Positions 10,801 through 19,689 of a stretch of DNA of 64,000 bases are shown here, piece by piece. How positions within the stretch are numbered: the stretch's first letter is position 1; every line of letters begins with the position of its first letter. The position numbers and the translations under genes were made by a program. The stretch spans positions 558,001-622,000 of the forward strand of contig NZ_OY780936.1 in assembly GCF_963675905.1 (NCBI RefSeq). The letters are read 5' to 3'. The notes beneath the pieces are model-generated. The model did not search any database and had not been told where the DNA came from. It saw only the letters and a program-made list of their open reading frames with translations. This DNA is from an uncultured Bacteroides sp. (GTDB lineage Bacteria > Bacteroidota > Bacteroidia > Bacteroidales > Bacteroidaceae).

Positions 10801-11298
10801 ATGAATCACTTGAATTTTGTCGAAATAGAGGAAGAAGATCTTACTTTCGTAAAGGAAATGTATGATTACTACACGCTTAATACTACTGTTGTTTATTCTA
10901 TAGATCCTGTTCCGATGGAGGATATAAGGAGCTTTGTTCCTGTAAAAGATCCTCTTTACCGTTCCTTTATGCTTCTAACTCCCGAAGGAGAAAAATGTGG
11001 CTTCTGTTATTTTAATAAGTTCAAGCCGCGTGCAGCATTTAGTGTATCTGTTGAAATCACAATTTACCTGAAACCAGGGTTCGAAGGCAGAGGATATGGA
11101 ACAGAAGCTTTAATGAGACTTGAAGACTATGTTCGCGAAGGAGGGTTTACAAATATTGTTGCATTAATTTCCGGAGATAACATGGTTAGTCGCCATTTGT
11201 TTGAGAAATGTGGCTATACTTGCAGTGGGAATTTAAAGAACGTAGCCCGTAAATTTGATCAATACCTGGATTTAATGTTTTATCAGAAAGAGGTTTAG
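10801..11298 (+). CDS. GNAT family N-acetyltransferase (Pat/MnaT-like)
   Basis: A 165-aa single-domain acetyltransferase. Motif A reads IYLKPGFEGRGYGTEALMRLE, with the pyrophosphate-binding GRGYG near residue 100, and motif B reads LISGDNMVSRHLFEKCGY. The ...VEITIYL pattern before motif A and the final GNLKNVARKFDQYLDLMFYQ match phosphinothricin/methionine-sulfoximine acetyltransferase-like enzymes, a hint rather than proof of substrate. A TATCTTTG -7 element lies at 10768-10775. A second GNAT gene follows after 57 bp on the same strand. Confidence 0.85.
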   Translation: MNHLNFVEIEEEDLTFVKEMYDYYTLNTTVVYSIDPVPMEDIRSFVPVKDPLYRSFMLLTPEGEKCGFCYFNKFKPRAAFSVSVEITIYLKPGFEGRGYGTEALMRLEDYVREGGFTNIVALISGDNMVSRHLFEKCGYTCSGNLKNVARKFDQYLDLMFYQKEV

Positions 11299-11355
11299 TC
11301 CTCTTTCTATCAGATACCTGAAATAAAGCATTAAAAGAATAATCTTTGCTTAGTT

Positions 11356-11778
11356 ATGGAAATAAGAATAATAAATAATTGTGATGGCATTGACTTCTCT
11401 GAAGTAGTAGAAATATTAAAAGCCGTAGGTATGAGATATCATGCCCCTGAAGTTCAGGAAAAAGCTTTCCGAAACAGTGCCTCTACAGTTTTTATATTCC
11501 ATAAAGAAACATTGGTTGGATTCGCACGAGCTATCAGTGATGGTGTTTTACAGGCTGCTGTATATGATGTAGCTATTCATCCGTCCTATCAAGGTAAAGG
11601 ATTAGGCAAAATACTTATTGACAATTTAAAGGAACAACTCTCGGGCTATAATCTTATTTTATATGCCTCTCCCGGCAAAGAAGAGTTTTATAAAAGGAGT
11701 GGTTTCAGTAAAATGCTCACAGGCATGGCTTATTTCCAGGATGCTAAAAGCAAAAGAGAAAAAGGCTTTATTGAATAA
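11356..11778 (+). CDS. GNAT family N-acetyltransferase (small)
   Basis: A compact 140-aa acetyltransferase. The CoA-binding motif AIHPSYQGKGLGKILIDNLK is near residues 74-93, followed by LILYASPGKEEFYKRSGFSKM. The short N-terminal half and the pattern FARAISDGVLQAAVYDVAIHP place it with the YjgM/arylalkylamine-like small GNATs, close to Bacteroides enzymes annotated only as acetyltransferase. It is not similar enough to its neighbour at 10801 to suggest recent duplication. Substrate unknown. Confidence 0.85.
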   Translation: MEIRIINNCDGIDFSEVVEILKAVGMRYHAPEVQEKAFRNSASTVFIFHKETLVGFARAISDGVLQAAVYDVAIHPSYQGKGLGKILIDNLKEQLSGYNLILYASPGKEEFYKRSGFSKMLTGMAYFQDAKSKREKGFIE

Positions 11779-12356
11779 AAGTGATCTTTTGAAAATACTT
11801 ATTGTGTTTCTGATTAAAGAATAAAAGAGATGTGGCTGTCCAAAAATGATATGAACCTTGAAAATCAGACAAAAAACTTTCGGGATCATTTCAAAAGTAG
11901 AATAGCCATGTTTTCTATGTATGAGAAGCTACTAAAATATAGAAATTTATTATAGAATTGCCAGGCCTTTCATATGTAATCTATTCTTGATTTAGGTTTT
12001 AATATTTTACATAATCAATTTGTTGTTATAAATTGTTGTATATGAGGTGTATATCTTTGATAGATAAACTGTGTAAATAGCTTTTTTCACTTTGTGAGAG
12101 CATATTATTAGCTTTATTTGTAATATTATATAAAAATGCTCTAAATTTAGTTCTTTTTTATCCCCCTATATAGTGCTTAAAATCAATCATGAAACACTTT
12201 TTAACTCGTTCTTTCTATTTCTTATTGAAACTATAAAGGAAGTTTTCTGACAATCCGTTTTACTTTTTAAGTTAATTGGTTGATTATAAGCTGCGGACTT
12301 TTTTATTTCACCCCGTATAAATACAGAAAAAAGAAGAATAATTCCGCGCATATAAA
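11779..12356. other. AT-rich spacer without recognised genes
   Basis: About 580 bp between a GNAT gene and the YceI terminator. A 41-codon frame at 11830-11955 is the longest start-to-stop reading with an A-rich leader but has no family resemblance. No promoter with both boxes, no inverted repeat of note and no IS end was found. It may hold decayed sequence. Confidence 0.5.
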
Positions 12357-12379
12357 AGGGTACCCTTTTGGGATACCCT
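12357..12379 (-). terminator. Terminator of the yceI-like gene
   Basis: AGGGTACCC (12357-12365) pairs with GGGATACCCT (12370-12379) with a one-base bulge around a TTTT loop. On the minus strand the second arm is followed by a T-rich tract. It lies 27 bp past the YceI stop. Confidence 0.6.
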
Positions 12380-12405
12380 CATACCTGTGCAAACTTATTT
12401 TTTCT

Positions 12406-12981
12406 TTAGTCTTTACTAAATTCCAGATCAGCCACGATTTTTATATTATCACTGATCATTGCATTACCAAACTTAGAACCTAAGTTGTAATTTGAACGTT
12501 TTACAACTCCGGTAACTTTGAAGCCATAAACTTTCTTTTGGTTCATGGGGTTAGTTACTTCACCAAAATAAACTACATCCAGAGTTATGAATTTAGTGAT
12601 ACCATGCATGGTAAGGTTTCCCATTAATTTGAATTTATTATTCGTGATTTTTTTATGTGATGTACTAACAAAAGTAAGTGTGGGATATTTCTCTGCATCA
12701 AAGAAGTCGGCACTCTTTAGGTGTTTATCTCTTGCTTCAACGTCTGTATTGATACTTCCTATTTGGGCTGTTACATCAATTTTTAAATCACTCAAGTCGG
12801 CTTTTTCTGATTTTACTTTAACGCTGAAATCAGTAAAGCGGCCGCTGACTTCAGATATGGTCATATGTTTAACTGTGAAGCCTAAACGCGAATGTGCAGG
12901 ATCGTTACTCCACGATTGCTGTGCATAACTTACTACACAGAAGACTGATATCATTGCTAATGATAGAAATAACTTTTTCAT
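12406..12981 (-). CDS. YceI family periplasmic lipid-binding protein
   Basis: A lipocalin-like beta-barrel (PF04264) that binds polyisoprenoid-type lipids in the periplasm. From the ATG at 12981 it is 191 aa: signal peptide MKKLFLSLAMISVF ending in SYAQ, then WSNDPAHSRLGFTVKHMTISEVSGRF, the classic N-terminus of the family, followed by DVTAQIGSINTDVEARDKHLKSADFFD. An in-frame ATG ten codons upstream is rejected because it would bury the signal peptide. The gene is monocistronic. The exact ligand and cell role are unknown for most homologues. Confidence 0.9.
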   Translation of the reverse strand: MKKLFLSLAMISVFCVVSYAQQSWSNDPAHSRLGFTVKHMTISEVSGRFTDFSVKVKSEKADLSDLKIDVTAQIGSINTDVEARDKHLKSADFFDAEKYPTLTFVSTSHKKITNNKFKLMGNLTMHGITKFITLDVVYFGEVTNPMNQKKVYGFKVTGVVKRSNYNLGSKFGNAMISDNIKIVADLEFSKD

Positions 12982-13148
12982 AACTTCTGCTTTTAATAAT
13001 TTAATACCCAATATAACACAGCAGATGTTACATTGTTCATTTTCACCAAATTAGTTTAAGATTAAATCATAAAGTAATAGCTTATAGAGTCTTTCGTACC
13101 CAGAATTAATAAAAGAAGCTGTTAAGAGTATAATAAGTATTATAAGAA

Positions 13149-13182
13149 AAAGCCCTCTATACTTTAACGTATAATGGGCTTT
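13149..13182 (-). terminator. Hairpin terminator for the small ORF / YhcH unit
   Basis: AAAGCCC (13149-13155) pairs with GGGCTTT (13176-13182); inside, ATAC pairs with GTAT. Read on the minus strand the stem is followed by TTTTTCTT, a good intrinsic terminator 24 bp past the small ORF stop. Confidence 0.65.
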
Positions 13183-13205
13183 CATTCTATTTTTTACAAG
13201 AAAAG

Positions 13206-13340
13206 TTATTTAACTCTTCGATTTTGCTGGTTATTAGCCTTGGCTGGTCTCGACTTGCCAATTCTTTTCCCTGTTGGTTCTACTTTTTTGCCATTCTTTC
13301 TTGGAATAGCTGCAGATGGTTTTTCAGGTGTAGTTTTCAT
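13206..13340 (-). CDS. Small basic protein, 44 aa
   Basis: A short gene reading MKTTPEKPSAAIPRKNGKKV and ending QNRRVK. Of 44 residues about 13 are Lys or Arg and there is almost no hydrophobic residue, so it is probably disordered and nucleic-acid or ribosome associated. It lies 24 bp past the stop of the YhcH-like gene on the same strand, with an A-rich leader (AATAGAATAAA) before the ATG, and a good terminator follows it. Composition differs sharply from random AT-rich frames, which favours a real gene. No family recognised. Confidence 0.55.
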   Translation of the reverse strand: MKTTPEKPSAAIPRKNGKKVEPTGKRIGKSRPAKANNQQNRRVK

Positions 13341-13364
13341 TTTATTCTATTTTTTGAGAATTTA

Positions 13365-13985
13365 TCAGTCGGCAATATAAGCAATCTTCACAACGATCTT
13401 TCTGCCGGTAGTTTCTTTCCCGGAAGTCCAGATAGAAGCTTTGTGTAGCTCACCTGGGAATAGAAGGAAGAACTTTTTGCCGGTCAGTTTATGATACTTA
13501 ATTTTATCTCCAGTGTAGTGAACATTATCTTTTTTCTCATTGTAAGGTACTGACTCTTTTGCATCCTTTAATGAGATTAATCCCATTAGTTCAGCGTTGT
13601 TAACCATGTACTGCAAATCAATGTATTTTTTGTGAGCTTCGATAAGAACTTTGTCCGGCGATTTAGATTTTGAATCGGCTACATTAACGAAACAACGGTT
13701 GCCGTCAATTTCATATCTTCCTACAGGTATGTTAGCTAAATCTTTTTCTTTCAGGAATTTGAAAATCTTTTCCCACATAGCTTTATCTTTGTGGTACTGA
13801 GTCGCAAATTTTACATAATCTGTAGCTTTATCGGGAACAATGTTAAGACCATTGGCCCATTCTCTTCCGTTTACCCATTTTTTAGCACTTTTTTTAGTCC
13901 ATTCAGTCTGAGCTGAAACTGTGGAAACCATAGCCAGACAAAGCATTACAATAGCTGCTATTCTGGCAAAAATACTTTTTCTCAT
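13365..13985 (-). CDS. Exported YhcH/YjgK/YiaL family protein
   Basis: A cupin-like DUF386 protein (family of EbgC, YiaL and NanQ, implicated in handling sugar acids or anomers). The domain spans about 65-200: GRYEIDGNRCFVNVADSKSK, then EAHKKYIDLQYMVNNAELMG, with a C-terminal FFLLFPGELHKAS metal-site strand. The usual His and Glu residues of the site (EAHKKYIDLQ, HKAS) are present. Unlike the classical cytoplasmic members it carries a clear signal peptide (residues 1-26, ending VSAQ), so it should act in the periplasm. Probably co-transcribed with the small basic ORF downstream. Confidence 0.85.
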   Translation of the reverse strand: MRKSIFARIAAIVMLCLAMVSTVSAQTEWTKKSAKKWVNGREWANGLNIVPDKATDYVKFATQYHKDKAMWEKIFKFLKEKDLANIPVGRYEIDGNRCFVNVADSKSKSPDKVLIEAHKKYIDLQYMVNNAELMGLISLKDAKESVPYNEKKDNVHYTGDKIKYHKLTGKKFFLLFPGELHKASIWTSGKETTGRKIVVKIAYIAD

Positions 13986-14070
13986 ATTTGTTATTTCTAA
14001 TATTTTATTGTTCGCAAAGATAGATAAAAAAATATTGCACCTTGATTTTACTAATATTAATTCTGTTCTT

Positions 14071-15579
14071 TTATTCTTCTCTGTAATATGATTCCAGGAA
14101 AAGGCGGGCTATAAAGTCCCAGTTGTTATGGAGTAGGGCTTTTCCCTGTTCTTCTCCTAGCTCACTCTTTATTTGTGCGTCAGGCAATCGGTTACTGTTT
14201 TCCAGATATTTCAGCAGATCCACAGGGCATTGTCCTTGCACTGTAAATAAATCCAACGCTCCTTCGGCAGCTTTTTCTGCATTATACATTGGGTTACGTT
14301 CATCTTTTACATACTCGGCAATATCCGGAGCTATTAGCATTCCTTTTGGATTGGCATAGAGTATAAAGTTCTGGAATGCTTTTAAATCGGGCATCATGTT
14401 ATCATCGTTGTCCTCCCATTTCAATCCGTTGATGAAAAACTCTTTCAGCGCATCGTATGATGAAAAGTACATCAGTGGCTCGCCTTGACTGGCTTCGGTA
14501 AATATGGTATAAACCGGGTCTGCCGCTTTTATGCTTTTTACATCAGAAGCTGCCGGACGGATATCTTCGTCGTCATTTAGTTTACGAATAGAGAACTTCC
14601 CGAAGAACCACCATTCATTATTGTAGTATGCACAGCTTACGGTAATTATTGTTTTCCATGGGACAAGTACCGATGAGTCGGCAATAGCTTCTTTTGTTAC
14701 ATCAATCTCACGGCCATTGGCAACGGAACGAATCTTGATGTGCGAATTACTTTTCTCGATGATATAAAACTCTTCCCGATCGATAAATTCGAAATGATCG
14801 AAATATTCTTTATAAGGTTGGGTAGAACTGGCAATAGCAGAAAACCATTCGCTAATTTGCAATGCAAGTGGACCGCAAGGATCCGAGAACATTAGTCGGT
14901 TTACAGCATCATGCACTATTGCGTTTCTGTCTTTATCAGATGCTTTAGGATAATGCTTGTGTACTTGATCGATAATAGTATTTATAGGCTCTTCATTACA
15001 AGGGGCAAGCAGGTAAGATTGAAAAAACAGCCATTCAGCATCATTCGCAAAAGCCGGAAATTTATGATAGTCTTTGTTTTCGAACGAAAAGAAATCGGTC
15101 ATAAAAGTATTTTCCGGTGCAGTTTCGAATTCACCATCAAGCAAATTAAATATTTCTTTTGCCAGTTTTATTATAGATTGCTCTTCCGGATTAATAAACT
15201 CTTCCTTGTCATTACCTACGTATAGCTGGACATTAAGCCAAAGCAGAAAAGCTACATCTTCCAGATTAATTTCGTCTTCATAATAATCAGATGAAAGTGG
15301 GTAAAATGGCAGAGACTTACCGTACAGCTCTTTATTCTTTGTAGTAAATGCTCTCCAAAGTCCTTCTTGTGAGATTACATCTTCAAAGTAGGCTGCAAGA
15401 TTGCAACTTATTGTTTGTTTTATGTCACTGTTCAGGCTAAAACTGGTGGTCGACTGATTTATAATTTTCAGAATATCATTAGCAATATCAATATAATATT
15501 GATCGGTTTCTGCCATGCGATTATAAGGATGCAGTGCAAGCCAGTCTTGCATATAAATTGTTGATGTGTTTGCTTTCAT
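14071..15579 (-). CDS. DUF3843-like cytoplasmic protein of unknown function
   Basis: A 502-aa soluble acidic protein without signal peptide or membrane segment. The start at 15579 (MKANTSTIYMQDWLALHPYN) has an AAAGAAAAAGAG leader; longer readings begin inside the promoter of pabB and are rejected. The N-terminal IYMQDWLALHPYNRMAETDQYYIDIAN pattern resembles the Bacteroidales family DUF3843, a recall from memory rather than a search. Mid-protein, EEFYIIEKSNSHIKIRSVANGREIDV looks like a small SH3-like beta barrel. Divergently transcribed from pabB. Function unknown. Confidence 0.7.
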   Translation of the reverse strand: MKANTSTIYMQDWLALHPYNRMAETDQYYIDIANDILKIINQSTTSFSLNSDIKQTISCNLAAYFEDVISQEGLWRAFTTKNKELYGKSLPFYPLSSDYYEDEINLEDVAFLLWLNVQLYVGNDKEEFINPEEQSIIKLAKEIFNLLDGEFETAPENTFMTDFFSFENKDYHKFPAFANDAEWLFFQSYLLAPCNEEPINTIIDQVHKHYPKASDKDRNAIVHDAVNRLMFSDPCGPLALQISEWFSAIASSTQPYKEYFDHFEFIDREEFYIIEKSNSHIKIRSVANGREIDVTKEAIADSSVLVPWKTIITVSCAYYNNEWWFFGKFSIRKLNDDEDIRPAASDVKSIKAADPVYTIFTEASQGEPLMYFSSYDALKEFFINGLKWEDNDDNMMPDLKAFQNFILYANPKGMLIAPDIAEYVKDERNPMYNAEKAAEGALDLFTVQGQCPVDLLKYLENSNRLPDAQIKSELGEEQGKALLHNNWDFIARLFLESYYREE

Positions 15580-15625
15580 CTCTTTTTCTTTAGAATAATT
15601 GTAGTAGCCTACAAATATAATCAGA

Positions 15626-15658
15626 TTCTGAAAGATAAATAGATATCTTTTATTTTTG
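15626..15658 (+). promoter_or_regulatory. Candidate promoter of pabB-pabC
   Basis: TATTTTTG at 15651-15658 fits the -7 consensus with TTCTG about 20 bp upstream as a weak -33 box, leaving a leader of about 14 nt. A second -7-like TAATTTTG at 15665-15672 lies only six bases before the ATG at 15679. Confidence 0.4.
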
Positions 15659-15678
15659 TTTTTATAATTTTGCACCCT

Positions 15679-16659
15679 ATGATTGAGTATGAAGCAAATT
15701 TGGTTTGCAAGAAGATGAACGAAGCCGGACGAAATCGGACTCCTTTTCTCTTTGGTGTTGATTTTGAAATGACTAAAGGTTTCTTTTTCGAGAATCCTTT
15801 AAAGAATCAGTCTGTGTTGTTTTCAGTAGTAGGACAGTCTAATCATTCTGATTTAAAACTGAGTAGTACTGTTTCTCCACAGTTGATAAAGAAGCCCGAA
15901 AGCTATGAAAACTATTTTTCTAAGTTTCAGATAGTTCATACTGCATTGAAAAAAGGGAATTCCTTTCTTTTGAACCTTACAGAAAAGACTGCTATTGAGT
16001 GCAACCTTACTCTGGAAGATATTTATCTGCGGAGCCATGCGCTTTATAAGATTCTTGTTCCCGATAAATTTGTTTGTTTCTCTCCCGAAACGTTTGTGAA
16101 GATTTCATCGTCGGGTGAGATTTTGTCTTATCCAATGAAAGGAACAATAGATGCTTCTCTTCCCGATGCAGAAGAACGATTGATGGGGGATTATAAGGAA
16201 ACCTGCGAACATAACACGATTGTTGATTTGATCCGTAATGACCTGAGTATTGTGGCAGACAATGTACGGGTACGAAAATTCAGATACGTTGATGTGTTGG
16301 AAACCAATGAGAAGAAGTTGTTGCAAACAAGCTCAGAGATTTGTGGCCTGCTTTCCGGCAATTATCATGAACGGTTGGGAAGTATAATCTTTGATATGCT
16401 TCCTGCCGGGTCAATATCCGGAGCACCAAAACGATCTACGGTGAATACTATTCGTAATGCAGAAAAGATAAATCGAGGTTACTACACCGGAGTCTTTGGA
16501 TATTACGATGGTGAAACACTGGATAGTGCTGTGATGATTCGTTATATTGAAAAAGAAAACGGGAACTATTATTTCCGAAGTGGGGGAGGAATTACCGTGA
16601 ACAGTAATCCGGAAGAAGAATATCAGGAAGTACTGGATAAAATATATTTGCCATTATGA
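15679..16659 (+). CDS. pabB: Aminodeoxychorismate synthase component I
   Basis: Converts chorismate to 4-amino-4-deoxychorismate for folate synthesis, using ammonia from a PabA partner not in this window. At 326 aa it contains essentially only the chorismate-binding domain, the short form common in Bacteroidales. Signature strings are ETFVKISSSGEILSYPMKGT, HNTIVDLIRNDLS and AGSISGAPKRSTV, then NRGYYTGVFGYYDG. The ATG at 15679 is chosen; an in-frame TTG at 15670 is also possible. Its last four bases overlap the next gene (ATGA), so pabB and pabC are translationally coupled. Confidence 0.9.
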   Translation: MIEYEANLVCKKMNEAGRNRTPFLFGVDFEMTKGFFFENPLKNQSVLFSVVGQSNHSDLKLSSTVSPQLIKKPESYENYFSKFQIVHTALKKGNSFLLNLTEKTAIECNLTLEDIYLRSHALYKILVPDKFVCFSPETFVKISSSGEILSYPMKGTIDASLPDAEERLMGDYKETCEHNTIVDLIRNDLSIVADNVRVRKFRYVDVLETNEKKLLQTSSEICGLLSGNYHERLGSIIFDMLPAGSISGAPKRSTVNTIRNAEKINRGYYTGVFGYYDGETLDSAVMIRYIEKENGNYYFRSGGGITVNSNPEEEYQEVLDKIYLPL

Positions 16660-17264
16660 GTGAACAAGTGCAATTTTTAGAAACTGTTAAGGTGGTGAAC
16701 GGAGAGTTTGTTCATGCCGAATACAATCTTCAGCGGATGAAGCAAACCATGAACGAAGTATTCCGGACTTCGGTTCCGGATACGTTTTTCAAGGATATTA
16801 TTATCCCCGAACAAATGAAACGTGGTGTAGTGAAATGCCGTATTCTGTATGGAAAATCTATTGATGAAGTGGAGTTTCAACATTATACATGCCGTAAAGT
16901 TGCATCTTTAAAGCTGGTTGATGGCAGGGGTATTGATTATTCCCGAAAGTATGCCGACCGAAGTTCATTGCTGAGGCTTCTTCAGGAAAAAGGTGAATGT
17001 GATGATATTCTTATTGTTCAGAATGGAAAAATTACAGATACCAGTTACAGCAATGTGGTGTTGAGTGATGGAACCGGATACTATACCCCGAAGACTTATT
17101 TACTAAACGGTACTTGCCGCCAGCGGCTTATTGCAGAAGGTAAAGTAATTCCGATTGATATATCGGTTGATGATTTATTCTCTTTTAAAGAACTCTTCCT
17201 TATTAATGCTATGCTCGATTTAGAGGATAAAGTTATTGTTCCAGTCTGCAATATTGTGCGTTGA
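16656..17264 (+). CDS. pabC: Aminotransferase class IV, probable aminodeoxychorismate lyase
   Basis: A PLP class IV enzyme of 202 aa, shorter than typical ADC lyase (about 270), as in other Bacteroidales homologues. Motifs include the lysine-containing segment KCRILYGKSIDEVEFQHY, DDILIVQNGKITDTSYSNVV and the PLP-phosphate region LLNGTCRQRLI. It overlaps pabB by four bases, which strongly implies it eliminates pyruvate from aminodeoxychorismate to give p-aminobenzoate. The alternative, branched-chain or D-amino-acid aminotransferase, is less likely given this partner. Confidence 0.85.
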   Translation: MSEQVQFLETVKVVNGEFVHAEYNLQRMKQTMNEVFRTSVPDTFFKDIIIPEQMKRGVVKCRILYGKSIDEVEFQHYTCRKVASLKLVDGRGIDYSRKYADRSSLLRLLQEKGECDDILIVQNGKITDTSYSNVVLSDGTGYYTPKTYLLNGTCRQRLIAEGKVIPIDISVDDLFSFKELFLINAMLDLEDKVIVPVCNIVR

Positions 17265-17270
17265 AATAGT

Positions 17271-17375
17271 ATTGGTCAATAAAATAAAAACCATTCACCA
17301 ATAAAATTTATCCATTGGCGAATGGTTTCTTGATTATTGCCCAATAAATTGCCGGTCATTGGGCAATGAATTGAA
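17271..17375. repeat. Dispersed 31-bp quasi-palindrome family, two units (locus 1)
   Basis: Unit 1 (17293-17323): ATTCACCAAT, 11-base loop, ATTGGCGAAT, extended outside by AACC/GGTT so that 17289-17327 forms a strong hairpin. Unit 2 (17336-17367): ATTGCCCAAT and ATTGGGCAAT, a perfect 10-bp stem. The same unit recurs at 29923, 35931, 41224 and 49247, always in spacers. Confidence 0.8.
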
Positions 17376-17397
17376 GTTACGGCTCTTTAGCTATATT

Positions 17398-17414
17398 CTG
17401 TTCAAAATGAACAG
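17398..17414. terminator. Small hairpin past the AraC gene
   Basis: CTGTTCA (17398-17404) and TGAACAG (17408-17414) form a 7-bp stem just beyond the AraC-type regulator stop. No clear T-tract, so termination is uncertain; the perfect dyad could also bind protein. Confidence 0.35.
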
Positions 17415-17419
17415 TTTGA

Positions 17420-18313
17420 CTAATAGGCGCAACTATTCTGAAAATCTTTAGGAGAAATGCCGACCATCTTTTTGAAATATTTCCCGAAAAAGCTCTGGTT
17501 GGCAAAGTTTAGCGTATATGATACCTCTTTTATGCTGTTTCCCGAATTCTTTAGCAAGTGTTTTGCATCAGAAATAACAACGTTGGTAATCCATTCATTG
17601 GCCGATTTTCCGGTAGACTGTTTTAAGAGAAATGTCAGATATTTGGGTGTAATGCATAGCTTGTCTGCATAAAATCCCACCTGTCTCTGTTCTCTTGAAT
17701 ATTCTTTCAGCAGACTGAAAAAATCTTTCGAGAGCTTTGTTCTTCTTTTACTTTCTCCCGAAAAAGATAATCCCGGAAATATATTTGAACTCTTTACGAA
17801 TACATTAAGCAGGTCGATAAACAAAATTGAAACCAGATTCGATAATTTTTCTTTTCTGAATATATGCTCCTGGTTTGATATCTCGTCTTTAATAAGCATA
17901 AAAGTCTGGTTCATGCTATAATGAGCATCATCCGAAAGGCTTTTCCTTACGAAGGATTTTTCCTTGTTTATTGCCAAAGGAACTTGCAATGATTCAATAA
18001 AAGCATTGGAGAATATCATTATATATCCCCGGAATCTGGTATCGGTCGACTTTATCTTAAAAGAGCTATTGGGTAAATAAGCCAAAGAGTTTTTTGATAA
18101 TGAATGAATCTGATTATCTATTTCTATATCCAAATTTCCTGAATTAACAATGATTACTTCATAAGCATCTTTTGATTTTGGATACCTCTCTTTAGGAAAA
18201 TCTCCTTGAATAAGATAAAGAGCAAAATCGTTATTCAGAGTTCCAATGGTTGATATCTTTGATGTAGAACCCGAAATACTCATTGTTGGAATTGTCATGC
18301 AATTAAGACTCAT
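17420..18313 (-). CDS. AraC family transcriptional regulator
   Basis: A 297-aa regulator. The N-terminal about 170 residues form a cupin-like sensing domain (YEVIIVNSGNLDIEIDNQ, HSLSKNSLAYLPNSSFKIK). The C-terminal double helix-turn-helix starts near 200: QVGFYADKLCITPKYLTFLL, then ISDAKHLLKNSGNSIKEVSY and FANQSFFGKYFKKMVGISPKDF. No periplasmic sensor or transmembrane part, so it responds to a cytoplasmic ligand. It is transcribed on the same strand as the efflux operon but lies downstream of it, 257 bp away, so it is probably independent. Target genes unknown. Confidence 0.9.
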   Translation of the reverse strand: MSLNCMTIPTMSISGSTSKISTIGTLNNDFALYLIQGDFPKERYPKSKDAYEVIIVNSGNLDIEIDNQIHSLSKNSLAYLPNSSFKIKSTDTRFRGYIMIFSNAFIESLQVPLAINKEKSFVRKSLSDDAHYSMNQTFMLIKDEISNQEHIFRKEKLSNLVSILFIDLLNVFVKSSNIFPGLSFSGESKRRTKLSKDFFSLLKEYSREQRQVGFYADKLCITPKYLTFLLKQSTGKSANEWITNVVISDAKHLLKNSGNSIKEVSYTLNFANQSFFGKYFKKMVGISPKDFQNSCAY

Positions 18314-18570
18314 TGTTGTTGTTTTTAGAATTAATCAATAACAGAACTAATTTTGATTGTGCACAAACATCACTTTTTTATCTCATTCCGGCAAAACAAA
18401 TCGACCAAACAGAATAAATGAAAAGCAAAGACTTTATCTTATACTATGAATGGCGTAGAGCTTGTATAATGAGATTTCCTGATATTTTAAGCTTCTTTTT
18501 ATTATTACTTCTGTATTTTACAAATAAATAAAACTTATTGTACTCATTAACATAGTTACAGGTGCAGTCG

Positions 18571-19686
18571 TTACGACTTTTTCCTGTAACTAAGAATGGC
18601 CCATGAGTTGAAGAATACAGCGAATAAGGTCAATGCCGAAATCTGTACTCCAAGTTCTGCAAACCCACTTCCTTTCAGATATACGGCACGCATAATCTGA
18701 ACAAAGTACTTCAGCGGATTAAACATTGTTACTACTTGTGCCCATTGAGGCATACTATTAATAGGGGTAAACAATCCACTAAGCAGAATAAGCACCAGCA
18801 TGAAGAAGAACATTACAAACATGGCTTGCTGCATGGTTTCAGAATAGTTGGATATTACCAGACCAAAGCCTGAAATTGCAAACAGATAAAGTAATGCCAA
18901 AGTATATAAAGTACTTAGTTGTCCGATAGGAATTATTCCATAAACTACAACTGCTACTCCGAAACATGATGTTAGAGCAATAAATCCTATAATCCAGTAG
19001 GGGATTACCTTAGCAAGGATAAACATAAACTTGCTTACCGGAGTAACATTTATCTGTTCAATGGTTCCTTTCTCCTTTTCGCCAACGATATTTAAAGCCG
19101 GCAGAAATCCACAGAGAATGGTAAGTACCATAACCATTAAGGCAGGAACCATAAAAACCTTGTAATCCAAATGAGGATTAAATCTGCTTTGAGTCACCAT
19201 CTTTATGGCTGGAATTACAGTTGCTCCCTTTGTGGGTTGTACAATGCGATCTCTTATATCTGATGTATAGTCGTAGACTATATTTGCCAGATAACTACTC
19301 CCCAGTCCACCTTTGGTGCCGTTTACCGTATTTGCCGATATAAGCAATTCCGCATTACCTTCTTTCATGAGATTGTGTTCAAAATCGGCAGGAATTTCCA
19401 TAATAATGTCCGATTCTCCTTTCTCAACGCTTTTAAGAGCCTCGTTATAGGAGGGTGAAATATCGGTCAGTCGGAAATAGCCCGATGATACAGCTTTGTT
19501 TATTAATTGTCTGGAACATTGAGTATTATTGTTATCTACAATGCTAAGATTTATATTCTTTATCTCAAGATTAGCCGCCCATGGCATTATCAGCATCATA
19601 ATAATAGGATAACCTATTATCAATCGTGGCAGAAAGCTATTCCTTCTTATCTGCTTGAATTCTTTTTCTATTAAATATTTTAGCAT
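18571..19686 (-). CDS. ABC-2 type export permease (YbhR-like), last gene of the efflux operon
   Basis: Inner-membrane permease subunit of 371 aa. One N-terminal transmembrane helix (about 22-40), a long extracytoplasmic domain (about 45-170), then five helices from about residue 175 to the end, including IVGEKEKGTIEQINVTPV, the ABC-2 signature loop. This layout matches E. coli YbhR/YhhJ. It starts 3 bp after its paralogue at 19690, and the two presumably form the heterodimeric channel driven by the two ATPases upstream. Confidence 0.88.
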   Translation of the reverse strand: MLKYLIEKEFKQIRRNSFLPRLIIGYPIIMMLIMPWAANLEIKNINLSIVDNNNTQCSRQLINKAVSSGYFRLTDISPSYNEALKSVEKGESDIIMEIPADFEHNLMKEGNAELLISANTVNGTKGGLGSSYLANIVYDYTSDIRDRIVQPTKGATVIPAIKMVTQSRFNPHLDYKVFMVPALMVMVLTILCGFLPALNIVGEKEKGTIEQINVTPVSKFMFILAKVIPYWIIGFIALTSCFGVAVVVYGIIPIGQLSTLYTLALLYLFAISGFGLVISNYSETMQQAMFVMFFFMLVLILLSGLFTPINSMPQWAQVVTMFNPLKYFVQIMRAVYLKGSGFAELGVQISALTLFAVFFNSWAILSYRKKS

Positions 19687-19689
19687 AAT

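Noticed and set aside
11830-11955. 41-codon plus-strand ORF with an AAAGAGA-like leader
   Set aside because: No promoter pair, no terminator, no recognisable motif, ordinary AT-rich composition; kept out for lack of support.
15580-15675. 32-codon N-terminal extension of the DUF3843-like protein
   Set aside because: It would overlap the pabB promoter, encode a Lys/Ile-rich AT-type peptide, and leave the A-rich leader before 15579 unexplained.
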